Source of the DNA: an uncultured Collinsella sp. | GTDB taxonomy: Bacteria > Actinomycetota > Coriobacteriia > Coriobacteriales > Coriobacteriaceae | NCBI GenBank assembly: GCA_900544205.1 | Contig: UQUG01000009.1 | Span: forward strand, 1-40,815 | Length of the DNA stretch: 40,815 nucleotides | Direction of reading: 5' to 3' | Part shown: positions 27,119-34,531 of the stretch, one piece after another | Layout of the letters: every line of letters begins with the position of its first letter | Numbering within the stretch: position 1 is the first letter of the stretch | Notes under the pieces: generated by a model | The model's database searches: none | Told to the model about the DNA's origin: nothing | Seen by the model: the letters and a program-made list of their open reading frames with translations, nothing else | Program-made: the position numbers and the translations under genes

Positions 27119-28395
27119 CGGGCGCCGCCTTCCCCACCTGCACCACGCGCGCTGACGAGGAACACGGGGTTTTGCGCCTTCATAAGATGGTGCGAGCCTA
27201 CAGCCTCGGCGCGGGCGGCCGACACCTGGCACGCCTCGAACCCCTTAAAGCGCGAACCCGAGAGGAGCGCGCACGCCTCGGTGAGCGTCTCAACGGTGAC
27301 GCATGGCACGCACAGGCGAACCTGCGAGTTCTTCTCGAGCGCCGCCTCCACGATGGAGGGAAGCTCGCCCGCGCTCCCGCCGACGAACACGGCGTCGGGG
27401 ACGGGCAGTTTCGCGAGCGCTTCGGGGGCGACGCCGGGGACCGCATGCACGTTGCCGCACCCGAATGCATCCGCGTTCTCCCGGATGAGCCGCACGCCGG
27501 CCGCGTTGCGCTCAACCGCCCATACCGACCCCGCTCGCGCGACGAGCGCCGCCTCGATCGACACGCTCCCCGTGCCGGCGCCTACGTCCCACACGGTGTC
27601 GGTCGCGGTAAGGCGCAGTTTCGCGAGCGCGACGGCGCGCACCTCCTGCTTGGTCATGGGAACGTCGCCGCGGATGAAGAGCTCGTCGGGAATGCCCGAG
27701 GAAGCGTACGGCCAGCGGGAGCTCGCGGCACGGGATGCGCTAGAGCCCACAGGCGACCCGGCGCCGCCTGCGAAATCGATAAGCATCACGTTCAAGTCGT
27801 CGAACGTCTGACCTGCGATTTCACTTGCGGTCGCGCAGGTGATGCGCTCGTCGGGGTACGACAGGCGCTCGGCCACCGTCACGCGCGCATCCCCGAAGCC
27901 CGCCTGCACAAGCTCGCCCGAAAGCCGCGAGGGGTCTTCCCCGCCCGACGTGACGAGAAAGAGCTCACCTGCGCGCTCGGCCTCGACCACGATGTCGCAC
28001 GCCACGCCGTGAGCGCTCGCGAAGCGCCAATCCTGCCATGGACGCGCGAGGCGCGCGGCGAGATAAGACGCTGAGCTTATGCCAGGAACGACGCGCACGT
28101 CCACCTGCGCGTCGCCGGAGAGCGCCTCCACCAGGCGGCGCGCGCCGCTGAACAGCCCCACATCGCCCGTCATCACGACCACGGCGCGCCGCCACGACGC
28201 CGCATCGGTGAGCGCGGCGACGATGTCCGCCGTCTTCACGAGCTCGCATCTCACCACGTCGGGCGGCACGTCGATGCCGGCAAGCGCGCGATGAGCGCCG
28301 ATGACCACGTCGGCGAAGTCGATAGCGTCGAGCGCCGCGCGCGAGAGCAAGTCGGGGTTTCCGGGCCCCGCCCCGATGATCGTTACCTTTCGCAT
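27115..28395 (-). CDS. cbiET: Bifunctional cobalt-precorrin-7 C5- and precorrin-6B C15-methyltransferase (CbiET/CobL)
   Basis: Encodes 426 aa as a fusion. Residues 1 to ~200 are the CbiE methyltransferase of the corrin family, starting MRKVTIIGAGPGNPDLL and containing VRVVPGISSASYLAARLA. From ~residue 220 the CbiT domain has a Rossmann SAM site in DTVWDVGAGTGSVSIEAAL and VFVGGSAGELPSIVEAAL. Together they methylate C5 and C15 and decarboxylate the acetate on C12. The start lies 13 bases inside cbiH. Confidence 0.95.
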   Translation of the reverse strand: MRKVTIIGAGPGNPDLLSRAALDAIDFADVVIGAHRALAGIDVPPDVVRCELVKTADIVAALTDAASWRRAVVVMTGDVGLFSGARRLVEALSGDAQVDVRVVPGISSASYLAARLARPWQDWRFASAHGVACDIVVEAERAGELFLVTSGGEDPSRLSGELVQAGFGDARVTVAERLSYPDERITCATASEIAGQTFDDLNVMLIDFAGGAGSPVGSSASRAASSRWPYASSGIPDELFIRGDVPMTKQEVRAVALAKLRLTATDTVWDVGAGTGSVSIEAALVARAGSVWAVERNAAGVRLIRENADAFGCGNVHAVPGVAPEALAKLPVPDAVFVGGSAGELPSIVEAALEKNSQVRLCVPCVTVETLTEACALLSGSRFKGFEACQVSAARAEAVGSHHLMKAQNPVFLVSARGAGGEGGAR

Positions 28396-29126
28396 GGAAT
28401 CTCCCGATACCCGCGCGGCGTGACCATACGGCCGCCTACGAACTTCGTGTTCGCGTTGCCGACGAACACGGTGGTGAACATGTCGGCGTCGATTTCCCCC
28501 AGCTCAGAGAGCCTACACATGCCCGACTGCTGCCCCTCGCGCCCGATGTTGCGTACCCAGCCGCAGAGCGTGTCGGGGGCCTTCCATTCGAGCATAATCT
28601 TCGCCGCGCGTGAGAGCCTGTCGGCGCGCTTTCTGCTGCGCGGGTTGTACAAACAGATGCAGAAGTCGGCGCTCGCCACGGCGGCGAGCCTGCGCTCGAT
28701 GACCTCCCATGGCGTGAGCAGGTCGGAGAGCGACACGACCGCGAAGTCGTGGGCAAGCGGGGCGCCGAGCACCGCCGACCCGCTCTGAGCCGCGGTGGCC
28801 CCGGCGATAACTTCCACGTCTACATCGGGGTAGTCCTCCGCAAGCTCCAGCACGGGGCTCGCCATGCCGTACACGCCCGCGTCACCGCTGCACACGAGCG
28901 CCACGGCTTCTCCGCTCTGCGCGCGCGAAAGCGCCAGGCGGCATCGTTCGACCTCGTGCATCATCGGCGTCGCGAGATGCGCCGCGTCGGGCACGGCGGC
29001 GAGCGCAAGCTCCACGTATTTCGTGTACCCCACAACGATGTCGGCCGCCTCGAGCGCGCGCCGGGCCGCAATCGTCATGCCGTCGGGGCCGCCCGGGCCG
29101 ATCCCCACCACGAAGAGCTTTCCCAT
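28383..29126 (-). CDS. cbiH: Precorrin-3B / cobalt-factor III C17-methyltransferase (CbiH/CobJ)
   Basis: Encodes 247 aa. Performs the ring-contracting C17 methylation. The corrin methyltransferase fold opens with LFVVGIGPGGPDGMTIAA; ALVCSGDAGVYGMASPVLEL near residue 80 and VEVIAGATAAQSGSAVLGAPL near 104 are conserved. It ends with FVGNANTKFVGGRMVTPRGY, a block typical of CobJ/CbiH. ATG at 29,126 is preferred over the GTG one codon earlier because AAGGAG lies 5 bases before it; it shares one base with the cbiG stop (TGATG). Confidence 0.94.
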   Translation of the reverse strand: MGKLFVVGIGPGGPDGMTIAARRALEAADIVVGYTKYVELALAAVPDAAHLATPMMHEVERCRLALSRAQSGEAVALVCSGDAGVYGMASPVLELAEDYPDVDVEVIAGATAAQSGSAVLGAPLAHDFAVVSLSDLLTPWEVIERRLAAVASADFCICLYNPRSRKRADRLSRAAKIMLEWKAPDTLCGWVRNIGREGQQSGMCRLSELGEIDADMFTTVFVGNANTKFVGGRMVTPRGYREIPCER

Positions 29127-30259
29127 CACCGCTCCTTAAACGAAAGTTCGATAGTTACCTTGGAAAACGCGACGGTCACGCCGCTGTGAGCGAGCTTCGG
29201 GAAGATAAGTTTGCCCCCGTCCGCGAGCGCCGCGCGCTCGCACACGTTGTCGACCCCCACCGTCGCGCGCACGAAATCAGATGGCGAAACGCTGCCTTCG
29301 ACCCGCGACAACTCATCTGCGGAATACGTCGCAAGCGGAATATTGCGCGCGCGGCAGAAGGCGAGCAGACCCTCCTCGTGCGCCTTCACGTCGATCGTCG
29401 CCGCCTTGCGCACGGCCGAAGGCGAGATACCCGCCTGCCCGCACGCGAGAAGAAACGCCTCCTCGATCGCTTCGGCGCACGCACCGCGACGGCACCCTAT
29501 GCCCGCAACGATGCAGGGCACGACAAGGCGAAGCGGCTCGGACGCAGGCGCCTGCGCCCGCACGCCCGCCGGCTTCCCCGTCTCACCGGCGAGCACGACC
29601 TCGCCCGTTGTCTCCGCCGCGCAAACGGACGCACCTGCGTTCGCGCCAGCGAACGGCGACACGACGATATCGGCCCGAGCGCGGTCTGACGCAATGTCAA
29701 CCCCCTCAGGCGGCTGTCCCGAAATCGGCATGTCGGAATAGAGCGCCACGCGCCCGCCCGAAAGCAGCCGCGCTGACACTCGCTTGATGGCCTCGGGATT
29801 CGAAACGGCGAGCCCCACACGGCGCGCCCACGTATCCACCGCCCACACGCCGCGGACGTCAGTCGCCGTGGTGATAACGGGGATGACCCCTGCCACGCGT
29901 GCCACAGTTTGCGCCAGCTCGTTCGCACCGCCCAAATGCCCCGACAAAAGCGGGACGGCAAAGCGCCCCGCCTCGTCGATCGCCGCAACCGCGGGATCGT
30001 TTGCCTTCGAGGCGACATACGGTGCGATAGCCCGCACGGCGATGCCCGCCGCGCCCACGAACAGAAGCGCGTCCGACGCTTCCCACGCGAGCGCCGTCCA
30101 TGCGCGCAGGTCGACCTTCCCCTCGCCGAACCCGCGCGAAACGGAAACGTCCCAGCCAGGGTCATCTTCACCTGTCTGCGCGCAATCGGAAAGCGCGCGT
30201 GCGGTGCGCTCCGCCAACGCATACCCCCTCTCAGTGAACGCTATGCAGGAAACCCTCAT
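29126..30259 (-). CDS. cbiG: Cobalt-precorrin-5A hydrolase (CbiG)
   Basis: Encodes 377 aa. Opens the delta-lactone and releases the C20 carbon as acetaldehyde in the anaerobic pathway. The conserved N-terminal core includes LLFVGAAGIAVRAIAPYVASK near residue 64 and VPLLSGHLGGANELAQ near 102; the C-terminal domain has IVAGIGCRRGACAEAIEEAF near 250. The presence of CbiG with CbiD places the cluster in the early cobalt insertion route. The ATG directly follows the cbiL stop (TAGATG). Confidence 0.94.
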   Translation of the reverse strand: MRVSCIAFTERGYALAERTARALSDCAQTGEDDPGWDVSVSRGFGEGKVDLRAWTALAWEASDALLFVGAAGIAVRAIAPYVASKANDPAVAAIDEAGRFAVPLLSGHLGGANELAQTVARVAGVIPVITTATDVRGVWAVDTWARRVGLAVSNPEAIKRVSARLLSGGRVALYSDMPISGQPPEGVDIASDRARADIVVSPFAGANAGASVCAAETTGEVVLAGETGKPAGVRAQAPASEPLRLVVPCIVAGIGCRRGACAEAIEEAFLLACGQAGISPSAVRKAATIDVKAHEEGLLAFCRARNIPLATYSADELSRVEGSVSPSDFVRATVGVDNVCERAALADGGKLIFPKLAHSGVTVAFSKVTIELSFKER

Positions 30260-30493
30260 CTAGCGCACCACCATCGTCGAGAAGTAGCTGCCCCGATCGG
30301 GCACATCGTCAAGCGAGCGGTACACGCGCTCGCCCGGAAGCCCACAGTCCTCTACGAGCTCGGCACCGTCGAAGGCGCCCTCCTCGCAAAGAAAGCGCTT
30401 CGTGTCCGCAAGCGAGCGGCGCGCCTTCATGACCACCTTCGTCTCCGGCCAGCCGATTGCGCGGCCCACCCCATACAGAACGCCTTTACTCAT
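30260..30493 (-). pseudogene. cbiL: Internally deleted precorrin-2 C20-methyltransferase (CbiL)
   Basis: Only 77 aa remain of a family that is normally ~230 aa. The start MSKGVLYGVG matches the beginning of CbiL, but after ~10 residues the frame jumps to the C-terminal part: TKVVMKARRSLADTKRFL, LPGERVYRSLDDVP and the terminal SYFSTMVVR, all recognisable CbiL endings. About 150 residues holding the SAM site and active site are missing, in frame. The ATG overlaps the cbiD stop by 8 bases and the stop abuts cbiG, so operon architecture is intact. It is probably non-functional. A sequencing or assembly deletion is possible. An intact copy elsewhere would be needed for de novo synthesis. Confidence 0.8.
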
Positions 30494-31670
30494 ACGTCGC
30501 CCCCAATTCCCCGATAACTGCATCGGCGCCCGACGTGCGGAAAAGCTCGCGGCGCTCGGCGTCGAACACGACCGCGGCGATGTCGCATGCGCCCGCCGCG
30601 CGGCGGCGCAACCTGTCCTCGATTGCCGCAGCGAGCGAGGCGCGCACAGCGTCCCCCACGCCGGCGGCCTCGATTACCTCGAGCGCCGCCGTGGTCGTGA
30701 CCGACGACATGATCTCGCGCACGATCTTCGCGCCCGCGCCGGCCATGGCCGCGTGGGCGGCCAGAATCTCCGCGCGGCAGTCGGCGGTACGCGAATGGGT
30801 GTCCATGATGCCGCCCGCGACCTTCACTAACTTGCCGATGTGTCCTACAAGAAGGACATTGGTGAATCCCTCGCGAACGCAGCAATCAATCGCATCGCCC
30901 ACAAAGTTGGAGATGAAGACCACCGGCGCACCGTTTAGGTGGAAATGCCCCGAGATGAACTGCCCGCCGTAGTTGCCGGGCGTGAGCACGACTCCGCGCC
31001 GCCCCATAGCCGCATGCTGCCGGATCTCGAGCTCGATGCTGTCGCGCAAGGCAGCGAGGCTGCGCGGCTCGACGATGCCCGTCGTGCCCAGGATGGAGAT
31101 GCCGTCCTCTATCCCCAGGTGCGGGTTGAAGGTCTTTTCGGCAAGGGCAACACCCTCGGGTACCGAAATCGTCACAGCAATGTTTCCAGAAAAGCCGTGC
31201 GCGGCGCACACCTCGCGCACCGCCGAAGTGATCATCGCGCGCGGCGTCGCGTTGATGGCGGCCGCCCCCACCGGCTGCTCGAGCCCGGGCAACGTCACGC
31301 GCCCCACGCCCACGCCGCCATCGACGGAAACTTCCGATTCGCGCGTGGGCACGCCCTTGCTGCCCGCAGCGCCCGTGCCCGACCCCGCATGTTCCACGCG
31401 CGCGTACACGAGCACGCCGTCGGTCACATCGGCATCGTCGCCTGCGTCCTTTCGCACGGCGCACTGGGCGCACCCCTCGCCGATGCATGCGTCGACCACG
31501 TTCGCCTCGACGGGCAGCCCGCCGGGGGTGACGATCGACACGCGGCCGACGGGCTTTCGTGACAAGAGCATCTCGCAGGCCGCCTTCGCCGCCAGCGCGG
31601 CACAGCTCCCCGTGGTGTAGCCACAGCGCAGGCGGGTCGTCCCGGTATATATGTAGTGCTCGAAGGCCAC
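30486..31670 (-). CDS. cbiD: Cobalt-precorrin-5B C1-methyltransferase (CbiD)
   Basis: Encodes 394 aa. Methylates C1 of cobalt-precorrin-5B in the anaerobic pathway. The family opening LRCGYTTGSCAALAAKAA lies near residue 14; GVGRVTLPGLEQPVGAAAIN, LGIEDGISILGTTGIVEP and LTPGNYGGQF are further conserved stretches. The GTG start at 31,670 lies one base after the cbiF stop with GGAAGGCGAG upstream; longer frames would lie in cbiF and lack homology. The first nine residues (AFEHYIYTG) are not typical, and the exact start is uncertain. Confidence 0.93.
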   Translation of the reverse strand: MAFEHYIYTGTTRLRCGYTTGSCAALAAKAACEMLLSRKPVGRVSIVTPGGLPVEANVVDACIGEGCAQCAVRKDAGDDADVTDGVLVYARVEHAGSGTGAAGSKGVPTRESEVSVDGGVGVGRVTLPGLEQPVGAAAINATPRAMITSAVREVCAAHGFSGNIAVTISVPEGVALAEKTFNPHLGIEDGISILGTTGIVEPRSLAALRDSIELEIRQHAAMGRRGVVLTPGNYGGQFISGHFHLNGAPVVFISNFVGDAIDCCVREGFTNVLLVGHIGKLVKVAGGIMDTHSRTADCRAEILAAHAAMAGAGAKIVREIMSSVTTTAALEVIEAAGVGDAVRASLAAAIEDRLRRRAAGACDIAAVVFDAERRELFRTSGADAVIGELGATYE

Positions 31671-31671
31671 G

Positions 31672-32463
31672 CTAGCTACTCGCCTTCCGATACCCCGTGG
31701 CAAACGAAGGGTCGTAAAGCTTGCTGCGCTCGTACGACCCCGCTTGCGCACCGTTGTGCGCAAGCCCGCCGCGAGCTCCGAGCACGCGGCCCACCACCAC
31801 GAGCGCCGTGCGGTCGATGCCCTCTCGCGCGCCCGCATCGGCGAGCGTGCCCACTGTGCAGCGCACCACGCGCTCCTCAGGCCAGGTCGCCTTGTACACG
31901 AGCGCCGCCGGCTCATCGGAGCTGCGGCCCGCGGCCAAAAGCTCGGCGGAAAGATCGGCGAGCATACCCGAGCTCAGGAAGATGACCATAGTCGAGCCGC
32001 TTTCCGCCATGGTGCGCATGCCCTCGCCCGCAGGCATGGGGGTGCGCCCGGAAAGCCGCGTGATCACGACCGACTGGCTGATTCCCGGCAGCGTGTATTC
32101 CTGGCGAAGCGCCGCCGCGGCACCGCAAAAGCTCGACACGCCGGGCACCACCTCGTAGTCCACGCCGCGCGCGTCGAGCGCGTCCATCTGCTCCTGGATG
32201 GCGCCGTACAGGCACGGGTCGCCCGTGTGCAGGCGCACCACTTCCTCGCCCCGCGCATCTGCCGCGCACATCACGTCGAGCACTTCCTCCAAGGTCATGT
32301 GCGCGCTGTCGTAGACGATGCAGGATTCCTTGCACTCAGCGAGCAGCTCGGGGTTCACAAGGCTTCCCGCCCAAACGACCACGTCGGCTGCGCGCAGAAG
32401 GCGCGCCCCGCGCAGCGTGATAAGGTCGGCGGCGCCCGAGCCTGCGCCAACGATATGAATCAT
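31672..32463 (-). CDS. cbiF: Precorrin-4 / cobalt-precorrin-4 C11-methyltransferase (CbiF/CobM)
   Basis: Encodes 263 aa. Methylates C11. Starts MIHIVGAGSGAADLITLRGA, then ADVVVWAGSLVNPELL, RLHTGDPCLYGAIQEQMDAL and YEVVPGVSSFCGAAAAL; these are clear family marks. An in-frame extension of 48 residues upstream is rejected because GGGAAGG lies about 5 bases before the ATG at 32,463. First gene of the 17-gene minus-strand operon, divergent from cbiK across 458 bases. Confidence 0.95.
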   Translation of the reverse strand: MIHIVGAGSGAADLITLRGARLLRAADVVVWAGSLVNPELLAECKESCIVYDSAHMTLEEVLDVMCAADARGEEVVRLHTGDPCLYGAIQEQMDALDARGVDYEVVPGVSSFCGAAAALRQEYTLPGISQSVVITRLSGRTPMPAGEGMRTMAESGSTMVIFLSSGMLADLSAELLAAGRSSDEPAALVYKATWPEERVVRCTVGTLADAGAREGIDRTALVVVGRVLGARGGLAHNGAQAGSYERSKLYDPSFATGYRKASS

Positions 32464-32594
32464 CCGAGCCTTCCCTTCCCGTTTCTCATCGCAACCGTTT
32501 ACGCCGCCATTCGCGCGGCGGGCAAAACACGGCGCCTGCGGCGGCAATCGGCGCAAATACGCAGGCAGGAGGCGCAATGCCGCCCGCCCTGGCT

Positions 32595-32623
32595 TTGACA
32601 CGTTCACAAGTGCCCACTATCAT
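32595..32623 (+). promoter_or_regulatory. Strong sigma-70-type promoter of the cbiK operon
   Basis: Perfect -35 TTGACA (32,595-32,600), 17-base spacer, -10 TATCAT (32,618-32,623, 5/6). The start site would be near 32,630, leaving a ~290-base leader that contains the cobalamin riboswitch. No equally good promoter is visible for the divergent cbiF operon; the 32,464-32,594 stretch holds only its ribosome binding site. Confidence 0.8.
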
Positions 32624-32669
32624 AGTAAAAGATTCGGCAACGAGCATATGACAATCGGATAAAAGGAAA

Positions 32670-32805
32670 TGACCGGCGCGGCGCCCGCACAGCCCGCGCT
32701 GGCTTGCGGAGGGAACCAGGTGGGAATCCTGGGCAAGGGACATTACTGTGTAGGACGCGCAGGCGAACCGTCTCGCGCCCCAAGCCAGACTGCTTCGCCT
32801 TTTCC
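32670..32805 (+). promoter_or_regulatory. Cobalamin riboswitch
   Basis: The aptamer core GGGAACCAGGTGGGAATCC (32,711-32,729), followed by GGACATTACTGTG (32,738-32,750), and the B12-box-like CAAGCCAGACTGCTTCGCC (32,781-32,799) are in the order and spacing of the AdoCbl riboswitch class. Downstream, CACGGC/GCCGTG (about 32,808-32,822) and a CCCC/GGGG pair followed by CTTTTCTTTC near 32,860 could form the expression platform. Sense is plus, so it controls cbiK and the transport genes. Aptamer boundaries are approximate. Confidence 0.9.
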
Positions 32806-32921
32806 TCACGGCATCGCCGTGGCGTTAGCTCCTTGTGAACCCCGAGGGGCGCGCTTTTCTTTCGCTTGTGCCGACAAGCAACTGTCGCCGGGGGACCGGC
32901 AAACCGAGGAAAGGAAAAACC

Positions 32922-33848
32922 ATGTCCGACCAGATGTCACGCCGCGGCTTCATGGGCGCCGCAGCAACCGGAGCTTTCGCGCTCGCCGGAGTCGCGCTCG
33001 CGGGCTGCTCCAGCACCTCCGCGAGTTCCGAGAAATCGAGCGAAAAGGAGAAGGCCGTGAAGCCGGTCATCCTCGTCACGAGCTTCGGCACGAGCTACAA
33101 CGACTCGCGCCACATCACCATCGGCGCCATCGAAGACGCTATCCGCGAGAAGTACTGGCAGGACTACGACATCCGCCGCGCCTTCACCGCGCAGATCATC
33201 ATCGACAAGCTGAAGAAGCGCGACGGCATCACGATCGACAACATGACCGAGGCGCTCGACCGCTGCGTGGAAGACGGCGTGAAGGAAATTGTCGTGCAGC
33301 CGACGCATCTCATGGCTGGCCTGGAATACGCCGACGTGAAAGACGAGCTCGACAAGTACGCCGACAAGTTCGACAAGATCTCGCTCGGCGACCCGCTGCT
33401 CACCTCCGACGACGACTACAAGAAGGTGGCCGCAGCCATTAAGGAGAACATGGCGTCCTTCGACGACGGCAAGACGGCGCTGTGCCTCATGGGCCACGGC
33501 ACCGAAGCCGATTCCAACGCCGACTATGCCAAGATGCAGGAAGTGTTCAAGAACGAGGGCTTGACGCAGTTCTTCGTCGGTACCGTCGAGGCTGAGCCGA
33601 CCTGCGAGGATGTTATCGCCGCCGCGAGCGCCACAGGGTACAAGAAGGCCGTGCTCGCGCCGTTCATGGTGGTCGCGGGCGACCACGCGAACAACGACAT
33701 GGCAGACGAGACCGACCCCGACAGCTGGGCTGCAAAGTTCGTGGCCGCTGGCTTCGAAGTGACGTGCCTGCTCCAGGGTCTGGGACAGAACGCCGCGGTC
33801 GACGACATCTACGTCTCGCACGTGGACGACGCCATCGCCAAGCTGTAA
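32922..33848 (+). CDS. cbiK: Exported lipoprotein cobaltochelatase (CbiK)
   Basis: Encodes 308 aa. CbiK inserts cobalt into sirohydrochlorin (or factor II) in the anaerobic B12 route. After residue ~45 the family fold is clear: VILVTSFGTSYNDSRHIT, VVQPTHLMAGLEY, the active-site histidine in LCLMGHGTEADSN and the second in MVVAGDHANNDMADE. Unlike the cytoplasmic Salmonella enzyme, it begins with a twin-arginine signal (SRRGFMG) and a lipobox LAGC, predicting an extracytoplasmic lipoprotein. The histidine that often follows GHGT in CbiK is replaced (EAD). The start at 32,922 lies after GAGGAAAGG; the in-frame extension upstream lies in the riboswitch leader. Confidence 0.92.
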   Translation: MSDQMSRRGFMGAAATGAFALAGVALAGCSSTSASSEKSSEKEKAVKPVILVTSFGTSYNDSRHITIGAIEDAIREKYWQDYDIRRAFTAQIIIDKLKKRDGITIDNMTEALDRCVEDGVKEIVVQPTHLMAGLEYADVKDELDKYADKFDKISLGDPLLTSDDDYKKVAAAIKENMASFDDGKTALCLMGHGTEADSNADYAKMQEVFKNEGLTQFFVGTVEAEPTCEDVIAAASATGYKKAVLAPFMVVAGDHANNDMADETDPDSWAAKFVAAGFEVTCLLQGLGQNAAVDDIYVSHVDDAIAKL

Positions 33849-33857
33849 ACTCGCCGC

Positions 33858-33930
33858 GCACGGGGGCGCCGGTCGCGTCCCCGTGCAACGGGCATGCGCC
33901 TTCCCCGACCGACGGCGCATGCCCGTTGCA
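33858..33930. repeat. Two consecutive hairpins after cbiK
   Basis: The first is an 8-base stem GCACGGGG/CCCCGTGC (about 33,858-33,886). The second is a perfect 17-base stem (33,884-33,900 with 33,914-33,930, TGCAACGGGCATGCGCC type) with a 13-base loop. The two share 33,884-33,886, so they may compete. No T-tract follows; they may limit read-through or stabilise the cbiK message relative to downstream genes. Confidence 0.7.
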
Positions 33931-33993
33931 TTCGCATCCCGCCCGCCCACCGCACGGCGCGGGCGGTCGAAGCGATTGAAAGGAACCCCCTCC

Positions 33994-34527
33994 ATGTTGA
34001 AGAAAACCCTCGCCTTCGCCCTGTCGGCGGCGCTTTTCGCGTTCTCGCTCGCCGGCTGCGGCGGAAATTCAATCGACAGCGCAAAGGCAAGCGATGCCGA
34101 TTCCCAGGAAAAGACCGAACAGGCGGCCGATGCGCCCGAGGGCGCAAGCGCTGCCCCCATCACCGCCGACAAGGTGGCCGACGGCACCTATCCGATCACC
34201 GTAGATTCCAGCTCGAACATGTTCAGGATTGTGGACGCCCAGCTCATCGTGGAAAACGGCTCCATGCACTGCGTGATGACGCTTTCCGGCACGGGCTACG
34301 GCAAGCTCTTCATGGGCACGGGCGACGAGGCTGCCGCCGCGAGCGAGGCCGACTTCATCCCCTATGTGGAAAACGCAGAAGGCAAGTACACCTACGACGT
34401 GCCCGTTGAAGCGCTCGACGAGGACACCGCCTGCGCCGCGTGGAGTATTAGAAAAGAGCAGTGGTACGACCGCACGCTCGTGTTCGAATCCGCTGGCGTC
34501 GATCTGCGCGCCGACGCACTGAAGTAA
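33994..34527 (+). CDS. Lipoprotein with beta-rich, NEAT-like domain
   Basis: Encodes 177 aa. A lipoprotein signal (MLKKTLAFALSAALFAFSLAGC) is followed by a low-complexity acidic linker and one domain of ~110 residues. Notable stretches are SGTGYGKLFMGTGDEA, AEGKYTYDVPVEALDED and SIRKEQWYDRTLVFES. The alternating pattern suggests a beta-sandwich, and the same pattern recurs at the N-terminus of the next protein. A heme-binding NEAT-like fold is my best guess; the exact family is not recognised. Its place between an exported chelatase and a BtuFCD-type importer suggests capture of a tetrapyrrole or corrinoid. GAAAGGA precedes the ATG. Confidence 0.75.
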   Translation: MLKKTLAFALSAALFAFSLAGCGGNSIDSAKASDADSQEKTEQAADAPEGASAAPITADKVADGTYPITVDSSSNMFRIVDAQLIVENGSMHCVMTLSGTGYGKLFMGTGDEAAAASEADFIPYVENAEGKYTYDVPVEALDEDTACAAWSIRKEQWYDRTLVFESAGVDLRADALK

Positions 34528-34531
34528 CGCC

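Noticed and set aside
32464..32607. N-terminal extension of CbiF
   Set aside because: Conserved fold and ribosome binding site both place the start at 32,463.
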